From contig CP131056.1 of assembly GCA_030657355.1 (NCBI GenBank), forward strand, positions 434,001 to 498,000: DNA of 64,000 nucleotides, written 5' to 3'. The position numbers were made by a program, and so were the translations under genes. The stretch comes from Radicibacter daui. GTDB lineage: Bacteria > Pseudomonadota > Alphaproteobacteria > Radicibacterales > Radicibacteraceae. Within the stretch, counting starts at the first letter, position 1. Each line of letters opens with the position of its first letter. Shown piece by piece: positions 17,884 to 27,696 of the stretch. The notes below the pieces were generated by a model that was not told the origin of the DNA, did not search any database, and was given only the letters and a program-made list of their open reading frames with translations.

Positions 17884-20663
17884 TGGGCAGCCTTCTCGGT
17901 TTCATCGGTTTTACCTCGCCCTGGCTCTTGCTCGGCTTGTTGTCGCTGCCGGTGCTGTGGCTGCTGATGCGGCTTACCCCGCCGGCTCCGCGGCAGGTGG
18001 TGTTTCCCGCCCTCAGGCTGTTGATCGGCCTCAAGGCGGAGGAAGAGACACCCGCCCGACTGCCCTGGTGGCTGGTTCTTCTGCGCATGGCGGCGGTTTT
18101 CCTGCTGGTGCTGGGGCTCTCCGGCCCGGTGCTTGACCCCAATGCCGCCATTTCCGGCAAGGGGCCACTGGTCCTGGTCATCGACAACGACTGGTCGGTA
18201 ACCGCGAGCTGGAACGAGCGCCGCACCGCCGCGCTGCAGCTGGTCTCCCAGGCGGAGCGGGAAGAAAGGCCGGTGCTGCTGCTCTGGACCGCTCCCGACC
18301 CCCAGCTTCTTGCCCGTGGCGAATCCCGGCTGGCCGATGCCGCCCCTGCTCCGGTGCCGGCCCAGATCGCCCGCCAGACGCTTGAAACCCTTGCCCCCCG
18401 GCCATGGCCGGCAGACCGCGCCCTGCTCGCGCGCGAGGTCGAGAGGCTCTCCCTCCACGGCGTGCCGGTGGTGTGGATCGCGTCCAGCGTGGTCTCGGGC
18501 AAGGATGATCAGACCGGCACGACCCGCTTGATGGAGGCCTTGCGCCGGCTCGGCGGGCTCGCCGTGCTGCGCGCGCCTGTTCCCGATGCGCCGGTGGCGC
18601 TTACGGGCATAGAGGAGGATGACGGTGCCCTTGCCGTCAGCCTCGTATGGGCGGGCGGTGGGCCGCAGCAACATCTCACCGTCAGGGCGCGTGATGCCAG
18701 CGGGCGCCTGCTGGAAGAGCAGGGGGTCGATTATGCCGCCGGCCAGCGTGCCGCCGAGGCACGGTTTACCCTGCCACTGGAGCTGCGCAACCGTGTTGCC
18801 CGCATCGACGCTTCCGCTTCGGCGGCAGAGGGCAGCGCCGCGTCGGTGATGCTGCTGGACAGCCGCCACCGCCAGCCGCTGCTCGGCCTCATCGAAGCCC
18901 CCGGCTCCGAAGCGCAGCCGCTGCTGGACGATGCCTTTTATCTCGAGCGCGCTCTGGAGCCCTACGGGCAGATGCGCAAGGGCGGGCTGCAGCAGCTTAT
19001 TGGCGCCGGCGTCAACGTTCTGGTCATGGGCGATGCCCCGAACCCGCCGGAAGCCGAGACGGCAAGCCTTACCCGCTGGGTCGAGGCCGGCGGAGTTCTG
19101 GTGCGGTTTGCCGGCTCTGCCCTGGCCAATGCGGAGGATCCGCTGGTGCCGGTGCGCCTGCGCCATGGCGAACGTCAGCTCTCCGGCGCCCTCTCCTGGT
19201 CCGAGCCGGAAAAACTGGCTCCCTTTTCAGAGAACAGTCCGTTTTATGGCCTGCCGGTGCCCCCGGACGTCACGGTTTCCCGTCAGGTGCTGGCGGAGCC
19301 TTCCATTGATCTTGATGATCACACCTGGGCCCGCCTTGTCGACGGCACGCCGCTGGTTACCGCCGCTCATCGCGGCAAGGGACTGCTGGTGCTGGTGCAC
19401 ACCACGGCCGAACCGGGCTGGTCCAACCTTGCCCTGTCCGGCCTCTTCGTCGACATGCTGCGCCGGGTGGTGACATTGGCGGAGGGATCGTCAGTGGCGC
19501 CGCCGGACAAGCCACTGGCCCCGGCAGCGCTCATGGATGCTTACGGTCACCTCTCCAGCAGCGACGACGCCATGCCCATTGACGGCAAGACCTTTGCCGA
19601 AACTGTGGCCGGGCCCCGCCATCCTCCCGGTTATTACGGTGATGAAACGGAGCGTTTTGCCCTCAATCTCGGCCCTGCCCTTGCCGGCGTCGCGCTATTC
19701 CCGGCCCTGCCGGCCGGTGTTGCCACCGGCGGGCTCGTCGCTCATGCCGAACGGGCAATCGGGCCGCTGGCATTGACGCTGGCGCTGGCTCTTGCCCTTA
19801 TCGATTTTGCGCTGTCGGTGCTGATGCGTGGCGCTTCCGGCCGGTTGCGTCGCCGGGCCGCCAGCACTGTGGCCCTGCTCGGCCTGCTGCTGGCAGGTGG
19901 CGGGGCGTTCCTGCCCGGTGCGGCCCGCGCCGATGCGGCGCTGAGCCCGGCGGAAGAAGAATTCGCCCTCAAGGCGACCGGCGATACCCAGCTTGCCTGG
20001 GTGCGTACCGGCGATGAGGAAACCGACCGTGTGGTGGAGGCCGGACTCAAGTCGCTTGCCGGCGTGCTGCGCCAGCGCACCGCGCTTGACGATGTCGGCA
20101 CCATGGCGGTCGATCCGGAGAAGGACGAGCTTTCCTTCTTCCCGCTCCTCTACTGGGCGATTACCGACGATGCCGCTCCGCCCAGCCAGCAGGCGATCGA
20201 GAAACTGGAAGATTATATCCGTCTCGGCGGGACCATCTTCTTCGATACCCGCGATGCCGATGCCACCTTCTCCGGCCCGCGCGGACAGGCGCTGCGCCGT
20301 GTTGCCGCCGATCTTTCCTTGCCGCCGCTGGGGCCGATGCCCACCCAGCATGTGATGACCAAGGCCTTTTACCTGCTGCAGGATTTCCCCGGCCGTTATT
20401 CCGGCGGCGCACTCTGGGTCGAGGCGCGCGATGAAGGGGACCAGGACGGGGTTTCCTCCGTCATCGTTGGCTCCAACGACTATGTCGGTGCGTGGGCGAC
20501 GGACGAATTCGGCCGGCCGCTCTACGCCGCCGTGCCGGGCGGCGAGCAGCAGCGCGAAATGGCGTTTCGCACCGGCATCAATCTTGTCATGTACACGCTC
20601 ACCGGTAACTACAAGGCCGATCAGGTGCATGTGCCCGCCATTCTTGAGCGTCTGGGGCAATAG
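17883..20663 (+). CDS. DUF4159 / BatA-N-terminal membrane protein
   Basis: 926 residues. The N-terminus (1-90) is a BatA-type double membrane anchor: FTSPWLLLGLLSLPVLWLLMRLTPPAP with a second span about 62-80. A large periplasmic part follows, then one or two further spans near 630-690, and a C-terminal DUF4159 domain (about 690-920) with SFFPLLYWAIT and GGTIFFDTRDAD. In BatA-type systems such proteins act in cell-envelope integrity with MoxR and DUF58 partners; the exact function is unknown. ATG at 17883 forms TGATG with the DUF58 stop; GTG at 17880 is an alternative. Confidence 0.9.
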   Translation: MGSLLGFIGFTSPWLLLGLLSLPVLWLLMRLTPPAPRQVVFPALRLLIGLKAEEETPARLPWWLVLLRMAAVFLLVLGLSGPVLDPNAAISGKGPLVLVIDNDWSVTASWNERRTAALQLVSQAEREERPVLLLWTAPDPQLLARGESRLADAAPAPVPAQIARQTLETLAPRPWPADRALLAREVERLSLHGVPVVWIASSVVSGKDDQTGTTRLMEALRRLGGLAVLRAPVPDAPVALTGIEEDDGALAVSLVWAGGGPQQHLTVRARDASGRLLEEQGVDYAAGQRAAEARFTLPLELRNRVARIDASASAAEGSAASVMLLDSRHRQPLLGLIEAPGSEAQPLLDDAFYLERALEPYGQMRKGGLQQLIGAGVNVLVMGDAPNPPEAETASLTRWVEAGGVLVRFAGSALANAEDPLVPVRLRHGERQLSGALSWSEPEKLAPFSENSPFYGLPVPPDVTVSRQVLAEPSIDLDDHTWARLVDGTPLVTAAHRGKGLLVLVHTTAEPGWSNLALSGLFVDMLRRVVTLAEGSSVAPPDKPLAPAALMDAYGHLSSSDDAMPIDGKTFAETVAGPRHPPGYYGDETERFALNLGPALAGVALFPALPAGVATGGLVAHAERAIGPLALTLALALALIDFALSVLMRGASGRLRRRAASTVALLGLLLAGGGAFLPGAARADAALSPAEEEFALKATGDTQLAWVRTGDEETDRVVEAGLKSLAGVLRQRTALDDVGTMAVDPEKDELSFFPLLYWAITDDAAPPSQQAIEKLEDYIRLGGTIFFDTRDADATFSGPRGQALRRVAADLSLPPLGPMPTQHVMTKAFYLLQDFPGRYSGGALWVEARDEGDQDGVSSVIVGSNDYVGAWATDEFGRPLYAAVPGGEQQREMAFRTGINLVMYTLTGNYKADQVHVPAILERLGQ

Positions 20664-20666
20664 ACG

Positions 20667-22766
20667 ATGACGCTCGATCTCTTCAACGGTTGGGGCATCG
20701 CCTTTACGCCTTATGTCGGCTGGCCGCTGCTGGCCGTGCTGGGCGGGCTTGGTCTCATCATCTGCCTCGTCGCTTTCTGGCGTCGCCTGCGCGGTGCCGG
20801 CTGGCGGGCGGGGTTGCTGGTCCTCATGCTGCTGCTGCTGGCCAATCCCGGCCTTATCAAGCAGGAGCGCCAGCCCATTCATGACGTGGCGGTGGCGGTG
20901 GTCGATACCAGCCCCAGCCAGCAGGTGGGTAAGCGGCGGGCGCGCAGCGAGCGGGCGCTCGCCAGCCTGCAGCGCCAGGCTGAGGCCGCCGGCAATCTTG
21001 ATCTCAGGGTTATTCGTGCGCCGGCCGGCGGCGATGCGGTGCTGGCGGACAAGACACAGCTTTTCGGCCCGCTCATGGAAGCCTTCGCCGATGTACCGCC
21101 GGCCCGCCGGGCCGGGGCCGTCATCATCAGCGATGGCCAGATTCACGATGTGCCCGCTCCGGGCGACCTGCCGCGCATCGGCCCGGTGCATCTGCTGCTG
21201 ACCGGCGATCATGATGAGGTGGACCGGCGCCTTACCGTCGTGCGGGCTCCCAGTTTCGCGCTGGTGGGCAAGCCGGTCGAGTTCACCATCCGGGTGGATG
21301 ATCAGGCGCGGGGGGATCAGGGCTCTGCCCGCGTCGTTGTCCGGCAGGACGGACAGGTGGTGGGCACGCTGGAAGTGCAGCCGGGTGTCGACCAGACCCT
21401 GACCTACACGCTGGGCCATGCCGGCAGCACCGCCTTTGAGATCGAGGCCGATGCGCTGCCCGGAGAGCTGACCGAAGCCAATAACCGGGCGGCCATCGTG
21501 GTCAACGGCGTGCGCGACCGGCTGCGCGTGCTGCTGGTCTCCGGTGAGCCGCATCCCGGCGAGCGGACATGGCGCAGTCTGCTGAAGTCCGATCCGGCAG
21601 TCGATCTGGTGCATTTCACCATCCTGCGCCCGCCGGAAAAGAATGACGGCACCCCCATCCGCGAACTGTCGCTGATCGCCTTTCCCATTCTGGAACTGTT
21701 CGAGGTCAAGCTCGATGAGTTCGATCTGGTGATCTTTGACCGTTATCGCCGGCGCGGTGTGCTCCCCGGCGTCTATCTGGAGAATATCGCCCGCTATGTG
21801 CGGAATGGCGGTGCGCTGCTGGTCTCCTCCGGGCCCAGTTTTGCCGGCCCTTTCAGCCTTTATGGCACCGAGCTTGGCGCCGTGCTGCCGGCCGGGCCGA
21901 CTGGCCGTATGCTGGAAGGCCCCTTCAAACCCGAAGTGACCGAGGTCGGTGCGCGGCATCCGGTCACCGAAACATTGCAGCCGCCGGGTGCGGATCGGGC
22001 AAACCCGGCCTGGGGCCACTGGTTCCGCCAGGTGGAGGCGGAGGTGCATAGCGGCTCTGTCGTGATGCAGGGAGAGGACGGCAAGCCGCTGGTCGTACTG
22101 GACCATGTCGGCGAAGGCCGGGTGGCGCAGGTGCTCTCCGACCAGCTCTGGCTGTGGGCGCGCGGTTATGATGGTGGCGGCCCGCAGGCCGAGCTGCTGC
22201 GCCGTCTCGCTCACTGGCTGATGAAGGAACCGGAGCTGGAGGAAGAAGCGTTGCGCGCCACTGTTGAGGGCCGGCGTGTTTCCGTTGAGCGGCAGAGCAT
22301 GAAGCCCGCAGCCGGGCCGGTGGAGGTCACCAGCCCGTCGGGTCAGAAAACGACGCTTCAGCTGGAGCCGGGGCCGGACGGCCTTACTCACGGGGCCCTG
22401 ATGGCCGATGAAGCCGGCCTCTGGCAGTTTGTCGACAACCGCGATGGCACCGAGCGGCGCGCCGTGGCGGTGGTCGGGTCAGTCAACCCGCCCGAGCGTG
22501 CCGATCTGCGCACGACTTCCGAGCTGATGGCGCCGGTGCTGTCGGCCACGGGCGGCGGAGCTCTCTGGCTGGCCGATACGCCGGAGCCGGAGTTGCGTCG
22601 CCCCAGTCCGCACCAGAGCAAGGCCGGGCGCAGCTGGATCGGCCTTACCGCCAATGGCGATTATGTCGTGACGGGCAGTTCGCGCCGGCCGGCGCTGCCG
22701 CTTGCTCCGGCACTCATCGCTGCCCTCTTGCTGTTTGCCGCCGCCTGGCGGCGGGAGTCTCGCTGA
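20667..22766 (+). CDS. Large membrane protein of the MoxR/DUF58 operon
   Basis: 699 residues. Two membrane spans lie near residues 15-65, a long periplasmic region follows, and a last span sits near 675-693. The DTSPSQQ segment near residue 80 resembles the start of a VWA fold but lacks the full MIDAS pattern. A middle region (YVRNGGALLVSSGPSFAGP) looks like a glutamine-amidotransferase-type domain without a catalytic Cys. The gene begins three bases after the DUF4159 stop. I infer that it forms an envelope complex with its neighbours; function unknown. Confidence 0.85.
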   Translation: MTLDLFNGWGIAFTPYVGWPLLAVLGGLGLIICLVAFWRRLRGAGWRAGLLVLMLLLLANPGLIKQERQPIHDVAVAVVDTSPSQQVGKRRARSERALASLQRQAEAAGNLDLRVIRAPAGGDAVLADKTQLFGPLMEAFADVPPARRAGAVIISDGQIHDVPAPGDLPRIGPVHLLLTGDHDEVDRRLTVVRAPSFALVGKPVEFTIRVDDQARGDQGSARVVVRQDGQVVGTLEVQPGVDQTLTYTLGHAGSTAFEIEADALPGELTEANNRAAIVVNGVRDRLRVLLVSGEPHPGERTWRSLLKSDPAVDLVHFTILRPPEKNDGTPIRELSLIAFPILELFEVKLDEFDLVIFDRYRRRGVLPGVYLENIARYVRNGGALLVSSGPSFAGPFSLYGTELGAVLPAGPTGRMLEGPFKPEVTEVGARHPVTETLQPPGADRANPAWGHWFRQVEAEVHSGSVVMQGEDGKPLVVLDHVGEGRVAQVLSDQLWLWARGYDGGGPQAELLRRLAHWLMKEPELEEEALRATVEGRRVSVERQSMKPAAGPVEVTSPSGQKTTLQLEPGPDGLTHGALMADEAGLWQFVDNRDGTERRAVAVVGSVNPPERADLRTTSELMAPVLSATGGGALWLADTPEPELRRPSPHQSKAGRSWIGLTANGDYVVTGSSRRPALPLAPALIAALLLFAAAWRRESR

Positions 22767-22767
22767 G

Positions 22768-23340
22768 ATGACGCAGGACCCGGCCTCCTTCGCCACGGTG
22801 CGTCCGTCGCTGATCCTCGATACGGTCGGCTTCGAACCCGGGCAGCGCATTTTCGCCGTCGGCGAGACTGTGGGCGCCACCTTCCTGGTGCGGTCGGGTG
22901 ATGCCTTGCTGTGGGCGCAGGGCACGCCGCGCGAAGCGGCGCTCGTCTTCCATGAAGGGCAGATTTTCGGCGGCGAGATGCTGGGGGAAGACCCCAAGGC
23001 CCGTTTTCATGCCGAGGCCGGACCGTCCGGCTGCCAGCTGGTGCGGGTGGAGCGCAGTCAGATAACCCAGCGCCTGAGTGCGGGCGACGCGCTGATCCGC
23101 ACAGTGCTGCGGCTGCTGGCAGAAAACTCCGGCCGCATGTCGGCACGCACCGTTGCCCTTGCGGCAGAGGTTACCCAGCTTGCGGCAGATCAGGGGGCAC
23201 TTGCGGCAACCATCGAAGAGGCTCGCGCGCAAGAAGAACGCGCCGCCGGCAACGCCGTGCGGCTTGCCGCCGAAAATGCCCAGCTTGCAGAGCTTATCGA
23301 GAAGCGCAGCGCAGCCGGCCGCCGGCCGGCAACACCCTGA
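22768..23340 (+). CDS. Cyclic-nucleotide-binding-like protein with C-terminal coiled coil
   Basis: 190 residues. The first 110 residues have the spacing of a cNMP-binding beta-roll (FEPGQRIFAVGETVGATFLVRSG, then FHEGQIFGGEMLG), though the phosphate-binding cassette is not clear. The rest (about 130-185) is a strongly Ala/Glu-rich heptad region typical of a coiled coil. ATG at 22768 lies one base after the previous stop, so it is the last gene of the moxR operon. No DNA-binding domain is present, so it is unlikely to be a Crp/Fnr regulator. Confidence 0.7.
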   Translation: MTQDPASFATVRPSLILDTVGFEPGQRIFAVGETVGATFLVRSGDALLWAQGTPREAALVFHEGQIFGGEMLGEDPKARFHAEAGPSGCQLVRVERSQITQRLSAGDALIRTVLRLLAENSGRMSARTVALAAEVTQLAADQGALAATIEEARAQEERAAGNAVRLAAENAQLAELIEKRSAAGRRPATP

Positions 23341-23349
23341 TTCTGCGGC

Positions 23350-24456
23350 TTAGCTGAACAGACGCTCGCGCGCCGCCAGATAGGCGCTGTCCGTCACCGT
23401 GCTCCAGCGGTTGGCCTGCTTCAGGAACTTGTTGAAGCTTTCCAGCACCTTCAGCGCAAAACTGTCGCCGCTCATGATGTCGGCGATGACGCTCTGGCTG
23501 GTCTTGGCAAAGGCATCCAGCATTTCCGGCGAAAAGGCAGCCAGGGTGACGCCGCCGCCATGCTCCATCTGATCCAGCACGACCGGATTATTGAAGTCGT
23601 AGTAGCTCAGCACATAGGCATTGCTCTCGCGTGTGGCGAAAGCCAGCAGTTCCTGGTCGACCGGGTCGAGCGAATGCCAGACGTCGAGATTGATGCCGAG
23701 GCTGGTGACCCCGCCGGCTTCATGCCAGCCGGGATAGACATAGTAGGGCGCGATGCTCTGGAAGCCGAGCGACAGGTCCGAGGCCGGGCCCACCCACTCG
23801 ACGGCATCGAGCGCACCTGCCTGCAGCGCCGGCAGGATGTCGGAGGCGGGCAGGTTCACGGTAATGACGCCGAACTTCTCCAGCACCTGCGAGGCAAGGC
23901 CCGGAATGCGGTATCTGAGACCGCGCAGATCTTCCATGCTCTGCGGCGGTTTCTTGAACCACCCGCCCATCTGGATGCCGGCATTGGCGATGTAGAAGGG
24001 CTTGATGTTGAAGCGCGCCGCCAGCTGGTCCCACAGCGCCTGCCCGTCACCGAAGTCGATCCAGGCACACATTTCGCGTGCCGTCAGGCCGAAGGGCACG
24101 CTGGTGAAGAAGTGATAGGCGGGGCTGCGGCCTTCGGCATAATAGAACTCGGCCGACACATACATGTCGGCAAGGCCCTTGGCCACGGCGTCGAAGGATT
24201 CGAAGGCGCGCACAAACTGGCCGGCGCCATGGGCCTCGATCCTGAGCCGTCCGGCCGACAGGCGGGACACCAGATCGGCAAAACGTTTGGTTGCCCTGAA
24301 CGAGCTCGACTTTTCCGGGTAGTCGCTGACCAGCTTCAGCACGCGGGTTTTGCCCGCGGCGCTTTCCTGGGCGGCAGCGCTGCCGACGGGCAGCAGCGTC
24401 GCACCGGCGAGACCTGCACCGGCCTGGCCCAGGATCTGGCGTCGTTTCAGCTTCAC
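23350..24456 (-). CDS. TRAP transporter substrate-binding protein (DctP family), orphan
   Basis: 368 residues from a GTG at 24456. The N-terminus KLKRRQILGQAGAGLAG ending in AAAQ is a Tat-like signal peptide. The rest matches TRAP solute receptors of the 2-oxoacid/mannitol-chloroaromatic type, with LRGLRYRIPG and LPASDILPALQAGALDAVEWVGP. Such proteins bind organic acids for a DctQM membrane pair, but no DctQ or DctM gene is present. Instead it is divergent, across 249 bases, from a hybrid sensor kinase with a large periplasmic domain, suggesting a role in sensing. The longer frame to 24594 lacks a signal peptide and is rejected. Confidence 0.9.
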   Translation of the reverse strand: MKLKRRQILGQAGAGLAGATLLPVGSAAAQESAAGKTRVLKLVSDYPEKSSSFRATKRFADLVSRLSAGRLRIEAHGAGQFVRAFESFDAVAKGLADMYVSAEFYYAEGRSPAYHFFTSVPFGLTAREMCAWIDFGDGQALWDQLAARFNIKPFYIANAGIQMGGWFKKPPQSMEDLRGLRYRIPGLASQVLEKFGVITVNLPASDILPALQAGALDAVEWVGPASDLSLGFQSIAPYYVYPGWHEAGGVTSLGINLDVWHSLDPVDQELLAFATRESNAYVLSYYDFNNPVVLDQMEHGGGVTLAAFSPEMLDAFAKTSQSVIADIMSGDSFALKVLESFNKFLKQANRWSTVTDSAYLAARERLFS

Positions 24457-24705
24457 TTTTTCATCCTCGGCAATTCCCCGGTCTTTCCTTCCATTCCAGT
24501 CCCTAAAGCCTCTGGAGCCGAAGAGGCCCGATGCCCGGGAGATGGATGGTGGACGCCTGTTTGTTGGTTGCGTGCGGATACGGACTTCCGGCACAGTACA
24601 ACGTTTTTTACTTTTTCCTGAGATTCATCGTGCCTTTGGGCAGGCAGGACTGGCCCATTGGAAAACTGACCATATAATAGAGCCTATCAGACAAAAGGTG
24701 TAGGC

Positions 24706-27603
24706 GTGAAAAGTATGGGGCCTGCGGGACAGGGGGAAAAACGTCGCTGGTCCAAGCGTATCGCGGGCCGGCTCATCATTGCTTTCGTGGCCACCAGCCT
24801 GCTGACCGGATTTGCGGCTGTAACCGGTATCATTGCCATCAACAATGTTGGCCGCGTGCTGGACGAGACGACCTCGCAGCAGCTGCCGGCCATGCTCAAT
24901 GCCCTTAGCCTCTCCCGTCAGGTCGAGCGGGTCACCTCACTCGCGCCCGCCCTCTTTGCCGCCCCCGATGCGGACAGCCAGCAGGCGGTCCGCCGCCGCG
25001 TCGAGCCCGAGCTCACCCGGATGCGCACCGAGCTGGAGATGCTGCGCAAATGGGCGCCGGATCCCAATGTGGTGGATGCACTGCAAGCGGATGTGACCGA
25101 GCTGGAGCGGTTGATCGACGAAAGTTTCGATCTGATCCGTCAGCGTCGTGAGCTTTCCGTTCGCCGGGACGTGCTGCGCGACCGCATCTTTGCCTTTCGC
25201 AGCCGGCTGGAAAACCTGATCGAACCCTGGCTTCAGGTGGCCGGCAAAGGGCTCGACCTTCTGGATGGCAACCCGGCCCCGTCGGGCGGCACGGCGGCTC
25301 AACCTTCCGGTGAGAGCGCGCTCTCCGCGATGGCCGCCCGCTCGCTGACGATCTCGCGGACCCGCGACCGCGCCGGTGAGCTGGTAGACAGGCTGCTGCA
25401 AGCCGACAGCGTCAGCGATGCCGACAAGCTGGATGTGCTCTCCTTCCAGGCTGATCGCGCTGCCGACGGCCTCAAGGGTCTCGCCCGCGAGGTAAGTCCG
25501 GAGCTCGGCGCGGTTGTGGCGCAGGAGGTGGATCAGTTTGCGCCGGTTCTCTCGCCGTCACAGGGGCTCATTGCCCTGCGCAAGTCCGAGCTGGCGCTCG
25601 ATCGCCGCGCTTCCGATCTGGTCGAGGAGACCCGGCAGCTTTCCAGTGCGCTTTCCCACGCCGTCGACACCATGCTGGATGATCGCAATGGCCGCCTCGA
25701 TAGCGCGCTCGCCAAGACTGGCGCGGTGCGTGGCGGTGCATTCCTCGCCCTGGCGCTGGCCGGCGGCGCCAGCATCCTCGGCACGCTCTGCATCGTTGTC
25801 TTCTACGTCATGCGGCGGGTGCTTTCCCGCCTCAATGGTCTCACCCAGGCAATGGGTTCGCTCGCGGCCGGCGATCTGGCCACCAACATCCCTTACGGCG
25901 GCGATACCGACGAGATCGGCGATCTGGCCGGTGCGCTGGAGACCTTCCGGGGCGCCATGCGTGAGCGTGCGGAGCTGGCCGCCAGCATGGAGCAGGTCAA
26001 CGAGCAGCTTGAGCACAAGGTGGCGATCCGTACCCGCGAGCTGGCAGAGGCCAACGCCGCCAAATCCATGTTCCTTGCCTCCATGACGCATGAAATCCGC
26101 ACGCCTCTCAGCGGCATCGTCGGCATGGCCGAGCTGGCGCAGGATGCGGGCGGTAGTTCGGAACAGGGCAGCTACCTCAAGGTGATGCGGGAATCAGCGC
26201 AAAGCCTGCTCACTGTCGTCAATGACATGCTGGACTTCTCACGACTGGAAGCCGGGGCGCTCGAGTATGAAATGGCGCCCTTCAATCCGCGTGATGTCAT
26301 CACCAGCGTGATGACGCTGCTGGGCCCGAGTGCCAACGACAAGCGGCTTGACCTCGACTTCCAGGAAGAGGCGGGTGTGCCCACTCTCGTGGAGGGCGAT
26401 AGCGCCCGTTACCGCCAGGTGCTGCTGAACCTGATCGGCAATGCGGTGAAATTTACTGACAAGGGCAAGGTGACGGTCGCGCTTTCCATCGTCGAGCGCG
26501 ACCAGATTCCCCATGTGCGCACACAGATAACCGACACCGGTATCGGCATCGCCCCGGCAGCGCGCTCGCGCCTGTTCCGCAGTTACGGTCAGGCTGATGC
26601 GACCATCGTGCGGCGCTTCGGCGGCAGTGGCCTCGGGCTTTCCATCTGCCGGCAGATCGTCGAGCAGCAGGCTGGCCGTATCGACTTTTCCTCGGTTGAG
26701 GGTGAAGGCAGCCGCTTCTGGTTCGATCTGCCTCTACGCGAGGCCGGGGCCGCCACTCCGGCGCCGACTGTCGCCTCACCGGTTGCCATTCCGGCCAATC
26801 TCAATGTGCTGCTGTGCGAGGATACGCCGGTCAACCGCACCGTTGCACTCGGCTTTCTGCGCCGCTGGGGCCACAAGGTCGATGTCGCCGAAGACGGACG
26901 GGTGGCGGTCGAGATGGCGGCGCGCGGCGGATATGACGTGATCCTGATGGACATCCATATGCCGGAACTGGATGGCATTGCCGCAACACGGCTCATCCGC
27001 CAGCTCGCCGGTAAACCCGGCGCGGTGCCGATCATCGCCGCAACGGCCGGCGCTGCGGATGTGGAGATGGAGGCCTGTCGTAACGCCGGGATGAACGGCT
27101 TCCTCGCCAAGCCTTTCGACGGCGCCATGCTGGCGAGTTCGCTTGCCGATGCGCTCGGGGCGCCGGGGGCCGGTGCCATCAACCGCGAGGCGAATGCGGC
27201 TCCGACCGAGGCTCCGCCGGCCAGTCAGGCTATGGTCGAGGCGCTGAGCCAGTTGATCCATGATTTCGGGGAGAACTGGACCCGGGATCTGACCGGTATC
27301 TTCATCAGCCAGTCCGAAACATTTCTGCGCGACATCGAACGGTATCTGGATGAGGGTCGTGCGGCGGATGCCGCCTTCGCTGCCCATGCCATGATCGCCC
27401 CGGCCCGCTCCGTCGGCTGCATTGATCTCGCCCGTTGCGCCCGCAACCTGCAGGCCGCCTGCTCCAACGAGGAGGTCGATCAGGCCCGGCAGCAGCTGGC
27501 AACGGCTGAAAGGCTGTTCGAGACGGCCCGCCAGGCCTTTGCCCCCGATAGCCGCACCTGGCTTCTGGTGCGCGAGCATCTGTCGGAGGTTGCCGCCGGA
27601 TAG
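24706..27603 (+). CDS. Hybrid sensor histidine kinase (TorS-like architecture) with REC and HPt
   Basis: 965 residues. Membrane spans near 23-45 and 345-370 enclose a helical periplasmic domain of about 300 residues. Then come HAMP (about 371-425), a coiled coil, HisKA with H462 in MTHEIRTPLSG, HATPase_c (NLIGNAVKFT, DTGIGIA), a receiver with D749 in LMDIHMPE, and a C-terminal HPt-like domain with H894 in AAHAMIAPARS. The last is atypical: the usual H-x-L-K-G is replaced by H-A-M-I-A. The order matches TorS-type kinases that read a periplasmic binding protein. GTG at 24706 or ATG at 24715 can start it. No cognate regulator is adjacent. Confidence 0.92.
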   Translation: MKSMGPAGQGEKRRWSKRIAGRLIIAFVATSLLTGFAAVTGIIAINNVGRVLDETTSQQLPAMLNALSLSRQVERVTSLAPALFAAPDADSQQAVRRRVEPELTRMRTELEMLRKWAPDPNVVDALQADVTELERLIDESFDLIRQRRELSVRRDVLRDRIFAFRSRLENLIEPWLQVAGKGLDLLDGNPAPSGGTAAQPSGESALSAMAARSLTISRTRDRAGELVDRLLQADSVSDADKLDVLSFQADRAADGLKGLAREVSPELGAVVAQEVDQFAPVLSPSQGLIALRKSELALDRRASDLVEETRQLSSALSHAVDTMLDDRNGRLDSALAKTGAVRGGAFLALALAGGASILGTLCIVVFYVMRRVLSRLNGLTQAMGSLAAGDLATNIPYGGDTDEIGDLAGALETFRGAMRERAELAASMEQVNEQLEHKVAIRTRELAEANAAKSMFLASMTHEIRTPLSGIVGMAELAQDAGGSSEQGSYLKVMRESAQSLLTVVNDMLDFSRLEAGALEYEMAPFNPRDVITSVMTLLGPSANDKRLDLDFQEEAGVPTLVEGDSARYRQVLLNLIGNAVKFTDKGKVTVALSIVERDQIPHVRTQITDTGIGIAPAARSRLFRSYGQADATIVRRFGGSGLGLSICRQIVEQQAGRIDFSSVEGEGSRFWFDLPLREAGAATPAPTVASPVAIPANLNVLLCEDTPVNRTVALGFLRRWGHKVDVAEDGRVAVEMAARGGYDVILMDIHMPELDGIAATRLIRQLAGKPGAVPIIAATAGAADVEMEACRNAGMNGFLAKPFDGAMLASSLADALGAPGAGAINREANAAPTEAPPASQAMVEALSQLIHDFGENWTRDLTGIFISQSETFLRDIERYLDEGRAADAAFAAHAMIAPARSVGCIDLARCARNLQAACSNEEVDQARQQLATAERLFETARQAFAPDSRTWLLVREHLSEVAAG

Positions 27604-27640
27604 GCGCCAGGACCCGGTGTCGATAGAGCCCAAAAGAAAA

Positions 27641-27670
27641 CCGCCCCGCGAAGCCTCGCGGGGCGGTTTT
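27641..27670. terminator. Bidirectional terminator between sensor kinase and bioY
   Basis: An 11-bp perfect stem (27641-27651 with 27656-27666, loop AGCC) is flanked by AAAA on the left and TTTTT on the right, serving both convergent genes. Confidence 0.92.
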
Positions 27671-27696
27671 TCTATCCGTTCCCTTGCGGGAAAGGT

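Noticed and set aside
17790-19166. 458-codon minus-strand frame
   Set aside because: Antisense to DUF4159; Gln/His/Arg-rich composition typical of a shadow frame.
19695-22391. 898-codon open frame on the minus strand
   Set aside because: It is antisense to the DUF4159 gene and the following membrane protein, which have membrane spans, coupled starts and known family signatures; high GC makes such mirror frames common.
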